This document shows, in pieces, positions 1-10,228 of a stretch of 64,000 bases of DNA. A program made the translations under genes and the position numbers. The notes beneath the pieces are model-generated. The model was not told the DNA's origin. It searched no databases and saw only the letters and a list, made by a program, of their open reading frames with translations. The stretch lies in NCBI RefSeq assembly GCF_003589595.1, contig NW_020653900.1, positions 2,506,013 through 2,570,012 on the forward strand. Direction: 5' to 3'. The first letter of the stretch is position 1; each line of letters starts with the position of its first letter. The stretch is from Hyposmocoma kahamanoa. Its lineage: Eukaryota > Arthropoda > Insecta > Lepidoptera > Cosmopterigidae.

Positions 1-48
<48 letters not shown>

Positions 49-122
49 GCGCGCGCGAGTGTGTTTGGGTGTGTGTGATATGGATACATGTATGTGTGTG
101 TGTGTGCATGTAAGTGTGTGTA
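1..122. repeat. TG/GT microsatellite
   Basis: An almost pure TG run covers the first 47 bases, followed by a CG run and degenerate GT blocks. It is cut by the window edge. Confidence 0.95.
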
Positions 123-147
123 CCAGTAACGGAACATTAAGTTTGAT

Positions 148-1783
148 TCAGACTATTGGATGAAGCAACTTTTCCGTATCATCATAATTTAATTTTTGCA
201 ACCAGTTTGCCAACCTCTTCTTACATTCGAAATTATTCAACCCAAAAATGTGAAGCTCTCGATGGAGTTTATTGTAAAGTAAATATCCAAAGAAGCAGAA
301 AAATCTGTGGCTAAAGGCAGTCCTCAGTCGGTCACAAGAGGCCACTATGCAATTTCGCCTATCAGAGCCACTGTCATAAGGTGTAAGGGTGTGTTGTCTC
401 AACACCGTCCAGAGGACAACAAGTTGCCTAACAGTAAGAACTTGACAAAAGTCATAAAGATCCATAGTTTGGAAAATGGTATGGTTTGAAGCAGGCAACT
501 TTTAGAATCACTCTTTGTGCTCGTTCCACAAGAACAAAATGAGTCCTAGCGGCCCCACCCCAGACGGAAATGCAATAAGTAAATAAGCTTTGTCCTAGAT
601 CAAGGTATATCATTTTCATGATGTAGTCTGCTACGTAACGGAGAGACTTGAAGATGTAAATGAACTTCCGAATGCGCGCTGATAATAAATTAATATGCTG
701 TCTAAAATTAAGATTTGAGTCAATCAGCACTCCAAGGTATTTTATACTGTTTGTAATTTCTAAAAAGGTTGTTGATACTGAAACGTGGTTGGAGATGACG
801 GCAATTTTGAGTTGTGAGTTATCAGGTATAATATGGTTGCGGATTGAAAAAGGGACTACTTTTGTTTTTTCTGCATTAAGTGTGAGAAGATTGTCGTTGA
901 GCCACCTCCTTACTACACTAAAACCGGCTTGTGCAGATTGATAGGTCTCATCCCAATCCGCACCAGAGAATATCAGCGCGGTGTCATCAGCGTATGAGAA
1001 AATTTTACAGTTCTGAAGCTGTAAATCACAAAGGTCATTGATATATAATAGGAACAGTGTGGGACCCATAATGCTTCCCTGTGGAACTCCGAACTTAATG
1101 GGTTGGACGTCGCTAGTATAGGCACCAATTTTTACATACTGAGTTCTCTCCGAGAGGTAGCTTCTAAATATATGAAACTGTGGTCCCCTCAGTCCCAGTG
1201 ATTGCAGCTTATGTAATAGTCGAGGTATCGAAACCGTATCAAATGCCCTGGCCAGATTCAGAAATATACCGAGACATCCACGTCGGTTATCCAAGTTGAT
1301 GACCACATGATCAACTAACTGATGTACAGCATCTGCAGTCGATCTACCCTTCCGAAATCCGAACTGGTTAACGGATAGAAGGTGAGTGGTTTCCAAAAAA
1401 TTAACCAGCCTGTTGTTGAGATTGCGCTCAAGAATCTTTGACAAGGCTGATAGGACTGAGATGGGCCTATAGCTGTTGAAACGGCCCCGATCCCCCGCCT
1501 TATATATAGGGTGTATAACCGCCGTTTTAAATTGTTCAGGAAAAACTCCTGTAGAGATACTGAGATTACAGATGTACGTGAGCGGCGGTCTGATGAGGTT
1601 TTTGTATCGTCTTATAAGACTTCCAGAGATATCATCCCATCCCGTTGCACAATCCGCCTTTAGAGAGTTAATTAATTGCTCCACTTCACGCTCATCTGTC
1701 TCCAGCATAGCAAAAGATTTACCATTGAACCTCTCAGGCAGATTATAATTGGATCCCGAGTTCTGCATATTGGTGTGTGCCAA
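148..1783 (-). pseudogene. Non-LTR retrotransposon reverse transcriptase, 5'-truncated and frameshifted
   Basis: The minus strand from 1783 to 452 encodes a reverse transcriptase of the CR1/Jockey type. In order it shows YRPISVLSALSKILE, QFGFRKGRSTADAV, the motif A region FLNLARAFDTV, GVPQGSIMGPTLF, the catalytic box YADDTALI, and the thumb segment IKYLGVLIDSNL. The frame then ends and the C-terminal tail continues in another frame (498 to 148), so there is a frameshift near 455-498. The N-terminal endonuclease is absent and homology stops at about 1795, where Rep-B begins, which is typical of 5' truncation. The first motif A aspartate is replaced by asparagine (FLN instead of FLD), so the enzyme should be dead even without the frameshift. 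The clade within non-LTR elements was not resolved. Confidence 0.9.
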
Positions 1784-1795
1784 ATTATTATTAAT

Positions 1796-2155
1796 TACCG
1801 ATGAAATGTGATTCCGTTTGTTTTAAGTAATTAATAGATTACCTTTGTTTTGTAATTAGATGCTTTGCTGTTTACTACCGAATGGAACTACCACACTACC
1901 GAATGGAACAGCCCCCATTGTTAGAGATATTTTCTTTATTACAATAAATACAGAATATTTTTGGAATATACGGAGACGTACATACAGGTTAGTTATTGGC
2001 ACTGTACTATTTCAGTTTTCTAATTTGTGATCTCAGCGCAAGCGAGAGTTGATATTTACATTTACAAGTGATATAAGGCCCATTTACCTGATGAGTTGCC
2101 AGGGATGGATAGCCCTTATTTCGTCTCTATTTCTGGTTATATACTCCATGGTTAC
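1796..2155 (+). mobile_element. Rep-B TIR element, partial copy
   Basis: The sequence matches the reverse complement of 17991-18300 and part of 49820-50244. It ends in the Rep-B inverted terminus CTCTATTTCTGGTTATATAC. The other half is missing; the reverse transcriptase remnant starts exactly where the match stops. Confidence 0.75.
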
Positions 2156-2159
2156 TTAC

Positions 2160-2921
2160 GTCTAAAATATATATAGACAGTTGAAGAACTGTTGTAATCA
2201 CGGAAGAAAAAACAACGGAAGTGCCTTAAGCCGCTATTACTACCAGAACCACTGTATATATGCTATATGGACTGCGTTGTCTGCCTCAACATATTCCATA
2301 AAGACGTCTATAATTTTAATAGGTAAGTAAAGGAATTCCAAAATGCAAGGGATCTTAGTGCGTAATTATTCTGTGTTTAAAAACATGTTTTATAACGTAT
2401 GTAATTTTAGCTTTATTTGATTGCGTAATTTACTCGTAACGTAATTCTAAATCGATTGAACTCACACGTGGGATAGATATTAAATTTATGATTAAATTTT
2501 AATGCGTAAATTACAATTTCAAACGTTTTTAAACAACGTTGCCCTTTGAATAGTCGTATTAAATATTAAATCCACCTAATTCACTTCGAAATTTTCCAAA
2601 TTTACACACGACAATAAAATTATGAAAATAATTTCCCATTACGTTATGCCATTTTGTAATTTTGTTTGAATTATTTACATTAATGATATTAGGACATTTG
2701 TCGTAATAATTAAATTTCAAGCTATATACATGGAGCGGACACGACCTCCTTCCCTGTCTAAAATATCGGAATGAATAAAAATAGAAAGCAAAACACTAAA
2801 TAAACATTGTTACCTATATATTTGAAGAAAAACTTTCATAGATTACTCACATTTGGCAAGAAAGGCCATTATCAAAGATCTGTAACAAACGCAAAGAGTA
2901 GGTTTTTTTATTTATTTATTT
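2160..2921. other. Unassigned AT-rich stretch
   Basis: I see no coding frame and no repeat shared with the rest of the window. Confidence 0.5.
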
Positions 2922-3020
2922 TTTATTATATCGAATGACGGGACGAACAAGTCGTGCGCTTGATTGTAAGCGACAAGCCCGTCCATAGCAGTTGCAGTAC
3001 CACCCAGAGCTTTAAATAAG
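2922..3020 (-). repeat. Repeat A, 3' fragment
   Basis: Only the last ~95 bases of the family are present, including the T-rich/A-rich tail and the block ending at AGAGCTTTAAAT. Confidence 0.8.
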
Positions 3021-3152
3021 AATGTAAAAAATATATAATAATAATATAAATAAAGCATATGGTGCTGGCAGAAAACCAACACTGTTTTACTTCTCACGGT
3101 CTACAGTATATATGCTGAGTCAGGGCCATTTCAGCACAAACTGTAGTCATAC

Positions 3153-3392
3153 CAGTGGCGAGGCGTGCATACAACTCGTTTCCCACTGCCTTGCCTAAAA
3201 TTTTAAACGTTTTATTAGTAATGCACTAATGTATTTATTTTTATATGTAGAATAACTTAACTAGTGAAATTAAGTGTACTAGTATCTTGTGTGCTAATAA
3301 ATGTTGCGTTTAATAGTCACCAAGGCTCCACTTTTTGTTAAAGCTTTGGTTTTTTCGGCTTTACTAACGACAATTTTCACGCCCCGCCACTG
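3153..3392. mobile_element. hAT-type MITE (MITE-3)
   Basis: The ends are inverted: CAGTGGCGAGGCGTG on the left and the complement of CAGTGGCGGGGCGTG on the right. They are flanked by AGTCATAC and AGACATAC, a near-perfect 8-bp target duplication. CAGTGGCG ends with 8-bp duplications are typical of the hAT superfamily. It is 240 bp with no coding capacity. Confidence 0.75.
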
Positions 3393-3399
3393 AGACATA

Positions 3400-4035
3400 C
3401 ATCAAATTTTGTTAGTTCTCATAGTATTTGTCTTTCTCGCCTTATGTGTTTTATATAAATAAATACAAACACAAATGCAAAATTATTGCTCACAAAGCTA
3501 AATGACATATATTAACAATAAGGTACTTGGTTAGTTACATTTATGGGAGACTGGAGCCTAAACTAGGTCTAGCCTGTATGATAGGTTTCCAGGCACCCAC
3601 CCCGCGTGTAGTACAAAACAGCAAGTGGATAATGGAGAGACAAGAGAGACTACATTAAACAGTATATTATATTAACCTTAGAGCCAAGTCCAAACTCCTG
3701 GTACCAAGATCTCGTTTAATCATGGCAAACGACCCTTTTATGGGGAACTTTATATGTTTTTACAATATGATTCCGGAGCATATAATTAGAAAGATTATCA
3801 TTTCCTGAATTTAAAAACTACATTAAAATTTTAATTCAAATGTCATATTACAAAATTGAAAACTATGTGACAGACTAAGCATGGAAAAATGACATGGCTC
3901 CATATAAATGTGTATTAAATTAATAATGTATGTTCTACGTGCTTTTGTGTTATACTCTGTGAAGTGATTGTAAATGTTTTGTTTCTGTTTGTATTTGTGC
4001 TGAATAAACGTCTTATACATCTATCTATCTATCTA
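3400..4035. other. Unassigned stretch with short ATCT run
   Basis: No gene was recognised. A (CTAT)n/(ATCT)n run lies at 4020-4035, immediately before a repeat A copy. Confidence 0.4.
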
Positions 4036-4191
4036 AGCACTGCCACCGCGCTCGCCACTTTGACACATAAGTTTTCACTCTTACCCTTCAAAACCAGAAC
4101 ACAGTAATGCCCACATTACTGCTTGGCGGCAGAAATAAGCAAGGTGGCAGTACTTTCCTAGACGAACTCTTTCACAAAGAGCTCTACTGCC
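4036..4191 (-). repeat. Repeat A, 5' half
   Basis: It covers the family from the AAGGAGCTCTACTGC terminus to AGCACTGCCACCGCG. The 3' half is missing. Confidence 0.85.
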
Positions 4192-4194
4192 AAG

Positions 4195-4345
4195 ATCTGC
4201 TAACTTGATCTGTAGCTCATTTAATAAAACGGTTGCCCTAGTTTGGCATACAGACGCAGGTTCGAGTCCTGTCAGATCGAAAGAGTTTTTCTTTGCATTC
4301 CATCTTTGTATTAATAATTATAATAAACTAGTGGAGTAATTTCAG
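4195..4345 (+). repeat. SINE-4, tRNA-like copy
   Basis: A box-like TGTAGCTCATTTAA and B box GGTTCGAGTCC are followed by the family tail ATTAATAATTATAATAAACT. The A box is degenerate, so it is not a working tRNA gene. Confidence 0.75.
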
Positions 4346-4432
4346 AAGAAACTAATAGAATATAGTGCTAGTAAAATGTCGTGACATCTCTAGCCAGCCG
4401 CTGGTAGCTAAAGGTGTCTGGCTGAGTGTAGA

Positions 4433-4655
4433 GAAACTTTCATGGATTTCTCATAGATGGCGCTACGGCAAAAAAGTCGTTAAAAAACAAAGCTCTGCAA
4501 CACACACATAGAAAAAATTGTAACGTTTGTACCGTAGCTCAGTTGGGTGAGCGTTAGTAAACCGAAGGCCCTGGTTGAAATCCAGCCAGATGGAAGGGAT
4601 CTTTCTTAATGTTCGATCTTAGTTTTCATTAATTATACAAAAATAATTTCTAACA
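4433..4655 (+). repeat. SINE-4 with 5' leader
   Basis: A leader containing CTCATAGATGGCGCTACG precedes a tRNA-like part with a perfect A box TAGCTCAGTTGG and a degraded B box GGTTGAAATCC. The same leader precedes the tRNA-like part at 38225-38450, so it belongs to the family. Confidence 0.75.
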
Positions 4656-5157
4656 CCACGATTCAGTGCTAAAAAGTAATTTGTCAGAAATTATTTTTTA
4701 AAGTATGTAGAGTCCAGACGACATCAAGCTTGACACTTTGGAGTTTGGGTCGTTATTATTCTAAGGGTCATAGAGTTCAATTTCGTTCTTAAGTTTGTCG
4801 TGCTCTCTTAACCTAGTACTATAGCTAAAAAACATTTATGAACCGACTAAAGCGAATAAAAGTGTGTTATAGTTCTTTATTGTATTTTTGTTATAGATAA
4901 GGGCAACCAATCGCGGCAATTATTTGAGTGAAGGCCGCCAATCAAACGAGAGATTGATTATTGATATCGTATTGCTATATGGCTATTGGTCACGCTCGCA
5001 CCACCGTGTCCAGGCGGATTTTGTTTTAAAATTAGAATATTATTGTTCTTATTCTAACCAAGGGGGTTTCATACATATACAAGGTGTAATCGTTAAGTGT
5101 GTCGATTAGCAACTGGTGGTCGTGTGGCGATTATTCTGTATTATCATATAAGAGATA

Positions 5158-5158
5158 T

Positions 5159-5232
<74 letters not shown>

Positions 5233-5292
5233 ATGCATATGTATATGTATATGTATATGTGTGTATATTATATATATATATATGTATGTATA
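5158..5292. repeat. Compound AC/AT/GT microsatellite
   Basis: AC, AT, GT and GTATAT blocks run in succession. The translated repeats in this stretch have no coding meaning. Confidence 0.95.
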
Positions 5293-5450
5293 GGCACTAT
5301 TGAGGGGCACTACGACTGCGCCCGTCAACTTGAGACATAAGTTCACAAGTCCCATGTGCCTGTAATTTCACCAGCACCCTTAACCCATCAAAACCGGAAC
5401 ACAGTAATGCTGATATTACTGTTTGGCATAGGTAATACGTAAGTAAGCGG
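5293..5450 (-). repeat. Repeat A, 5' part
   Basis: It includes GGGGCACTACGACTGCGCCC and AACCGGAACACAGTAATG. It sits inside the foldback element. Confidence 0.85.
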
Positions 5451-6171
5451 GTATTACTTTAGTTACAGCGGTTTCGTGGTCTATACAGTTATTGCTACCT
5501 CTTAAAGTAGGTGAACTGAAGCCCCTCTACTAATTTCGTATTAAATGTGTGATAGCTTTTAGTGTTCAATTTCTATACATATGTCGCACTTTTAATACAA
5601 TGGTGTATCAACTCAAAAAATGCATTGTTTCAAAATTGATGAAAAATAAATCTTACTACTTCTAGTCAAAGATTATTAAAATTTATATACAGATTAAGGT
5701 TACGTTTAATTACAGACATCTAAACAATGTCCTATTTGCCAAATGTATTTAAAAATAAAAGGAAAAAATACTTCATATTTTTGACTGTTTTGTTTATTTT
5801 TCATTCAGAAGTAGCTCTCATAAAGTGTGTCTTATTTTGAGTTAAGTCGACATCTTTTGATTGTTTCTTACAATATTCTAACGACAGTTTTGCTGACGTG
5901 TAGAGAATCAACGTTTACGTTCAGTAATGGAATATTCTTGAATTTCACGTGTTTTGAGTTACAACGCTATAGTAATAGCAGTGCGATATTACTTACTTAA
6001 CGTGACGTACTTTCGATATCAGTTTAAAGGTTTTTGATATCTCTTATATTTACAGAATAATCTCCTGGGCACAATTAACGATTACACTCTGTATAACATC
6101 ACGTATGTCTTCCACAAAGTTTGGCAGAGATCATAAACCGTCACTCGCTATCTAACAAACATTTTGACTAT

Positions 6172-6380
6172 ATCCGTGATGTAGTGGCTTGCACACCAGT
6201 TTTTATGGTGTCGCAGTCTCTAATTCCGGGTTCGATTCCCGACCGGTCCATGCAGAAACTAACTTTTCTATATTGTCTCGGGTCTGGTTGTTTGTGGTAA
6301 CGTCGTTATTTCCGACTTCTATAACACAAGTGCTTTAGTTACTTACTTTGGGATTGGAGCAACGTATATGATGATGTTGT
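6172..6380 (+). repeat. SINE-2, tRNA-like copy
   Basis: The head carries GTAGTGGCTTGCACACC and the B box GGTTCGATTCC. The body TCGGGTCTGGTTGTTTGTGG and ATAACACAAGTGCTTTAG is shared with 17141-17345 and 58811-58990. Confidence 0.85.
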
Positions 6381-6570
6381 TTTGAAGTTTGAAGGGTTCT
6401 TTTTATTTATTAATCACGATAATCATAGCTTTGTTTGATGAATATCTGTTCTATTAAAAGCTGAATGGAAGCTCTTTTTCCATTCAGTGGCGTAACGACG
6501 ATTTTTGCCGCACGAGGCCAACCTTTTATTTGTTACCCTCTTCATTTTCACGATTACGAAAGTTTCTTTT

Positions 6571-6836
6571 TTATAATAATAAGTGACGGGACGAACAAGT
6601 CGTGCACCTGGTGGTAAGCGACATGCCTATCCATAACAATTGCAGTGCCATCCACAGCTTTAAATTGTAATGATCTGAGGAGCACTGCCACAGCGCCCGT
6701 CACCCTGAGACATGAGTTGACAAGTCCCATGTACCTGTAATTTAACCAGCACCCTTACCCTTCAAAAAACTAGAACACAGTAATGCTAACATTACTGCTT
6801 GGCGGGAAAAATAGGTAAGGTGCCACTACTGAAACT
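6571..6836 (-). repeat. Repeat A, nearly full
   Basis: The copy runs from the tail (AATAATAAGTGACGGGACG) to AGGTGCCACTACTGAAACTG. The terminal GAGCTCTACTGC block is lost. Confidence 0.88.
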
Positions 6837-7775
6837 GTCTTCATAGTGTGTACACTCAACATAAAAAAAACCCAAAGTATACATCGACACAATGTACGAT
6901 TATGACTTCAGTTATTCAATATGGCGTTAATTAATCACCATAGCTTACGAAAGCGCGAGGAAGCGCTCTTCGTTAAGCAGTGGTGTATTATGAGTTATTA
7001 CAGACATTCCATAAATGAATTAAATTTTTTATGCAGTATTTTCTACGCCAATAATTCTATCAGCTTTTATCAACGCAGTGACCGTAGAGTAAAATAATTT
7101 TATAGTACTTTTGCAACACCCTGTTTGAGCAGTTATGTTGGTACAGTATAGGAGCTGCCAACTTAAAAACATTAACCCTGGAACGCGAATGGTGGCCAAA
7201 AGAGGTTCGTGGACGATATTAAATAAATAATTACGCATTTGTCAGATAGCTAAAAAGCCGTATGGGACGGGTTGCCATATTAGGACAGACTCGTCGCGCA
7301 CTCGGCCGGCCACCAATTATTGGCACGCAAAAAGCGCGCGCGGACAAATTGTGAAATTACTTGCTCCCGGGTTAAAGGAACGAGATAAATACTTTATAGT
7401 CGTATATCTTGTACTCTTTTGACAATTTTCAACCTTACTAGAACGAAATAAGGATGAGCCTTCGCTCCTTATTTCGTAAAAGATAAAAATGTACTAATAG
7501 TACAAAAATAAAGATGGCCGCTTTATCCTTTACAAATTAATTGGTTTTAAATTTGTGTTGCAAACATTTTAGTCAAAATATGTTTTTATGTGTTATAATG
7601 TCTGAAATGTTTTTGTGTTTCTGTTGATGTTTTGTATTAGAGTAGCTTTTCTACTGAATTATCTACTAGAATAATCTCTGACAATAAGACTCTAAAAAAT
7701 TGTGACCATTGGACTTATAAAGAGCCTATAGATATAGATATTGTTTTGTTTGAAAAAACAAATTATTACCATAAT
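6837..7775. other. Unassigned stretch with GC-rich patch
   Basis: No gene was recognised. A GC-rich island at about 7246-7370 contains CGGCCGGCCACC and AAAGCGCGCGCGG but no shared repeat. Confidence 0.4.
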
Positions 7776-7869
7776 ATAGGAAATGAAACTATTTTTCCGA
7801 ATTTAATCGCGCATACTTGTTTTTTCAAACAAACAAATATACGCGATTTAAATCCGGAAAAATAGTTTA
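7776..7869. repeat. Rep-C fragment arranged as a palindrome
   Basis: AAACTATTTTTCCG near 7786 is repeated in reverse at the right end, CGGAAAAATAGTTT, around a TTGTTTTTTCAAACAAACAA centre. Each half matches the LTR-like unit at 53385-54060. Confidence 0.75.
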
Positions 7870-7985
7870 TTTATGTATAACAATCGCAAAAACCTGAGAA
7901 CTCGATATTACCATAATATTCATCTCTTTTTGTGAAATTTCTCTACTAATTTGTTATTATTATTGATAAAATCGAACAGGCATAA

Positions 7986-8120
7986 AAAAGTGTTAAACCA
8001 GCGTCTGTCGACTCAACATGGTTACGTGTAGGACCGAATTTCTTTTCTGTGTGTTCGATTTTTGGATCAATAATAAAGTAACAAACTTAGAATCCGAAAA
8101 AATTGTCTCATTTGACACTA
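7986..8120 (+). repeat. tRNA-SINE-like fragment shared with 14137-14288
   Basis: It ends in CTCATTTGACACTAA and joins directly to repeat A, as does the second copy. The stretch TTCTGTGTGTTCGATTTTTG resembles the SINE-4 tail. Confidence 0.55.
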
Positions 8121-8596
8121 AATGACGGGACGAACATGTCATGCACCTGGTGGTAAGTGACACTCCTCTTCGTACCTGTTAAATTGCCACTTAGAGCTTT
8201 ACATCCATTGACTTACAAATAATTGGACGACGGGTCTAATACAAAAACCACGAAAAAAATGTCCCAAGTCAACCTATTCGAAATTTCAATTGTAATGTCA
8301 TCGCAGTATCGCGCTGTCAGTAGAACAAATGAAGACTAAAGCGGAGTTTGGCGCTCTGTATACGATTTTAGCGCCTTACAAGTGCGGACACTTTTTAGCG
8401 CGGACACGACGTCCATATAATTGTAAGTCAATGTTTACATCGCAAAGATTTGAGGGTCACCATGAGAATAAAGTTTACAAGTAAAACCCTCTAAAACCGA
8501 AACTCATTAATGCGGACATTACTGGTTGGCGGCAGAAATAGGTAAGGTGGCAGTACTATCCTGGACGAACTCTTTCACAAGGAGCTCTACTGCTAC
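8121..8596 (-). repeat. Repeat A, full length, split by MITE-1
   Basis: Both ends are present: AATGACGGGACGAACATG on the left and AAGGAGCTCTACTGCTAC on the right. It is interrupted at its TTTAAATC site by the 228-bp element at 8206-8433. Confidence 0.88.
8206..8433 (+). mobile_element. MITE-1, 8-bp-TSD TIR element, copy 1
   Basis: Inverted ends begin CATTGACTTACAA and close TTGTAAGTCAATG. The 8-bp target duplication TTTACATC lies at 8198-8205 and 8434-8441. It is 228 bp and non-coding. The 8-bp duplication and CA ends fit hAT- or P-type transposases. Confidence 0.88.
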
Positions 8597-9099
8597 GAAC
8601 TAAGTTTAATACACTCAAAAAACCTGCACAAACTTTTCTCTAAGTAAGCAATGTATTGTCCCTTACAAAGGAACGTAATTTACAATTTTGACCAAAATGA
8701 ATTATTAACAACACAACATAAAAACGATATTATAAATCAAGCTAGATTAATAATATCTCCGTCAAAATAGTGTGTTAAGTCCACTATGCTAAAGTGAACG
8801 ATATTACAAATGCTTTAAATATATTTTGACAACAATGGCTATTAATTTTTTATTAAGAAATGTCACTTAGTCAGTATGAGTGTGAGGCCACCCACAAGAT
8901 CTTTCATTCTCACCTTGGAAATGAACGTAATTTTTTTTTACTGTTTACCGTCCAGTGAAGTTTAAGTATCCGACCGTGTTCGGTCATGGCGACCACTTGT
9001 ATCCTAGTTAAGCTGATGCTCATGCGTTCGAAGATGTCTAACGTAGCCAATCTTCATGGCGAACCCTCGTGCACATTGAGTACACCGCCAATGTAATTA
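8597..9099. other. Unassigned stretch
   Basis: I see no gene and no repeat shared within the window. Confidence 0.4.
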
Positions 9100-9600
9100 T
9101 AGTTAATAACGGAGGGTACTCATTTACGCAGGTACGCCTTTATTTTGAGACGATGTCCTTCCATCGTCATCCCACTTTTTTGATCACCTTTTCTGTGGTT
9201 CCTGGCCAATTGTTTTCAAATTTGGAATGGTTCTTTAATTCCTTTGCCTCGCCATTCTCATTTTGTTTCGTTCCGTCGTCACTCCCTGCTCAATCGCTGT
9301 AGCGAGCAGTTCGGCTGTAATTTTTAATTGCGTCTAATTTTGATCCCTTTACCAGTTCCCAACCTAAATCATGTGCCAATTTTAAGGTAATCTAACCTAT
9401 ACTGTATAACACGGCCCTTTAGGAGTAAGTCTGTCTCACGTTTTTAATATTTAAATTAGGAGTGTTTTGCAGCGTTGTACCTGTTATTTTATACACCTTT
9501 TCTTGTTACATCCTTTTCCTTTTGACTTGAACATGGAATAATTTTTTGTGGACCTTCCTTATTATTGCCGTGATCCTGGTCACGGCACATTAGCGGTTTA
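9100..9600 (+). repeat. Rep-E, copy 1
   Basis: This segment is a diverged match of 44960-45370, with common blocks TGGTTCCTGGCCA, CTTTTGCCTCG-like text, and a closing TGGACCTTCCTTATTATTG-type segment ending near GGCACA. The type of element is unknown. Confidence 0.55.
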
Positions 9601-9858
9601 TAACCTTTTCAATTTAGTCACGTTTCGCGTCGAGTCCAGCTTTACGCCGCTCTTCGAACTCTTGGACTTGCCTCTTCACAATACTTTATAATTCAGGGCG
9701 CAGTGCTGCCAAATCTTCTCATTGAGATGGCTCAAAACGACTTGAAAGCAACCCAACAAAGACATGGAAAAGGGTTCGGTGGACTCGGCGATTCAACAAA
9801 GTAAGGTGGATGTCCTAGAACGACGGTAGATAGTGTAACTTCATGAGACAGGGCTAGA

Positions 9859-9973
9859 ACCTACATTTATTTCTCTAGTGAGTTTGGGTGTAATTAGTGG
9901 TTGTCTATGTGTGTGTCCATGGCACTCGCGATAAAGGGTTTCTCTAGTGCGGAGCTATGAGTGTGTTACATAC
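9859..9973 (+). repeat. SINE-1, 3' fragment
   Basis: It contains CTACATTTATTTCTCTAGTG, GAGTTTGGGTGTAATTAGTG and GTGCGGAGCTATGAGTGTG but no tRNA-like head. Confidence 0.85.
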
Positions 9974-10020
9974 ATACGGACGGGGGAAGGAAAGAAGGGT
10001 GTTATGGGGATGGATTTTTA

Positions 10021-10228
10021 TGATAAGCTACACGCCTATCCATAGCAGTTGCAGTGCCACTCAGAGCTTTAAATATCTGCCACTGCACCCGTCACCCTGA
10101 GACATAAGTTAACCAGTCCCATACCCTTCAAAACGGGAACGCAACAATGCTTACATTACTGCTTGGCGGCAGAAATAGGTAAGGTAGTACTTCCCTGGAC
10201 GAACTGTGACACAAAAACTCTACTGGGA
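10021..10228 (-). repeat. Repeat A, internally deleted
   Basis: The block between AGAGCTTTAAAT and CTGCCACTGC is missing, and so is part of the middle. Confidence 0.85.

Larger units (their letters stand above)
5076..6095. mobile_element. Long-TIR foldback element, copy 1
   Basis: The left end TATACAAGGTGTAATCGTTA and right end (complement of TATACAGAGTGTAATCGTTA) are inverted copies. The inversion continues inward with gaps; a second inner pair includes GTCGCACTTTTAATACAA near 5583 and its counterpart near 5980. The left arm is interrupted by a microsatellite and a repeat A fragment. Related copies lie at 26545-27080 and about 34320-35070. Confidence 0.7.

Noticed and set aside
4530..4610. 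tRNA gene beginning ACCGTAGCTCAGTTGG
   Set aside because: A box is perfect but the B box is broken and the flanks match SINE-4.
5097..5355. Open frames made of His/Thr, Tyr/Ile and Cys/Val runs
   Set aside because: They are translations of a dinucleotide microsatellite.
6485..6560. hAT element starting CAGTGGCGTAACGACG
   Set aside because: No matching right end or target duplication was found nearby.
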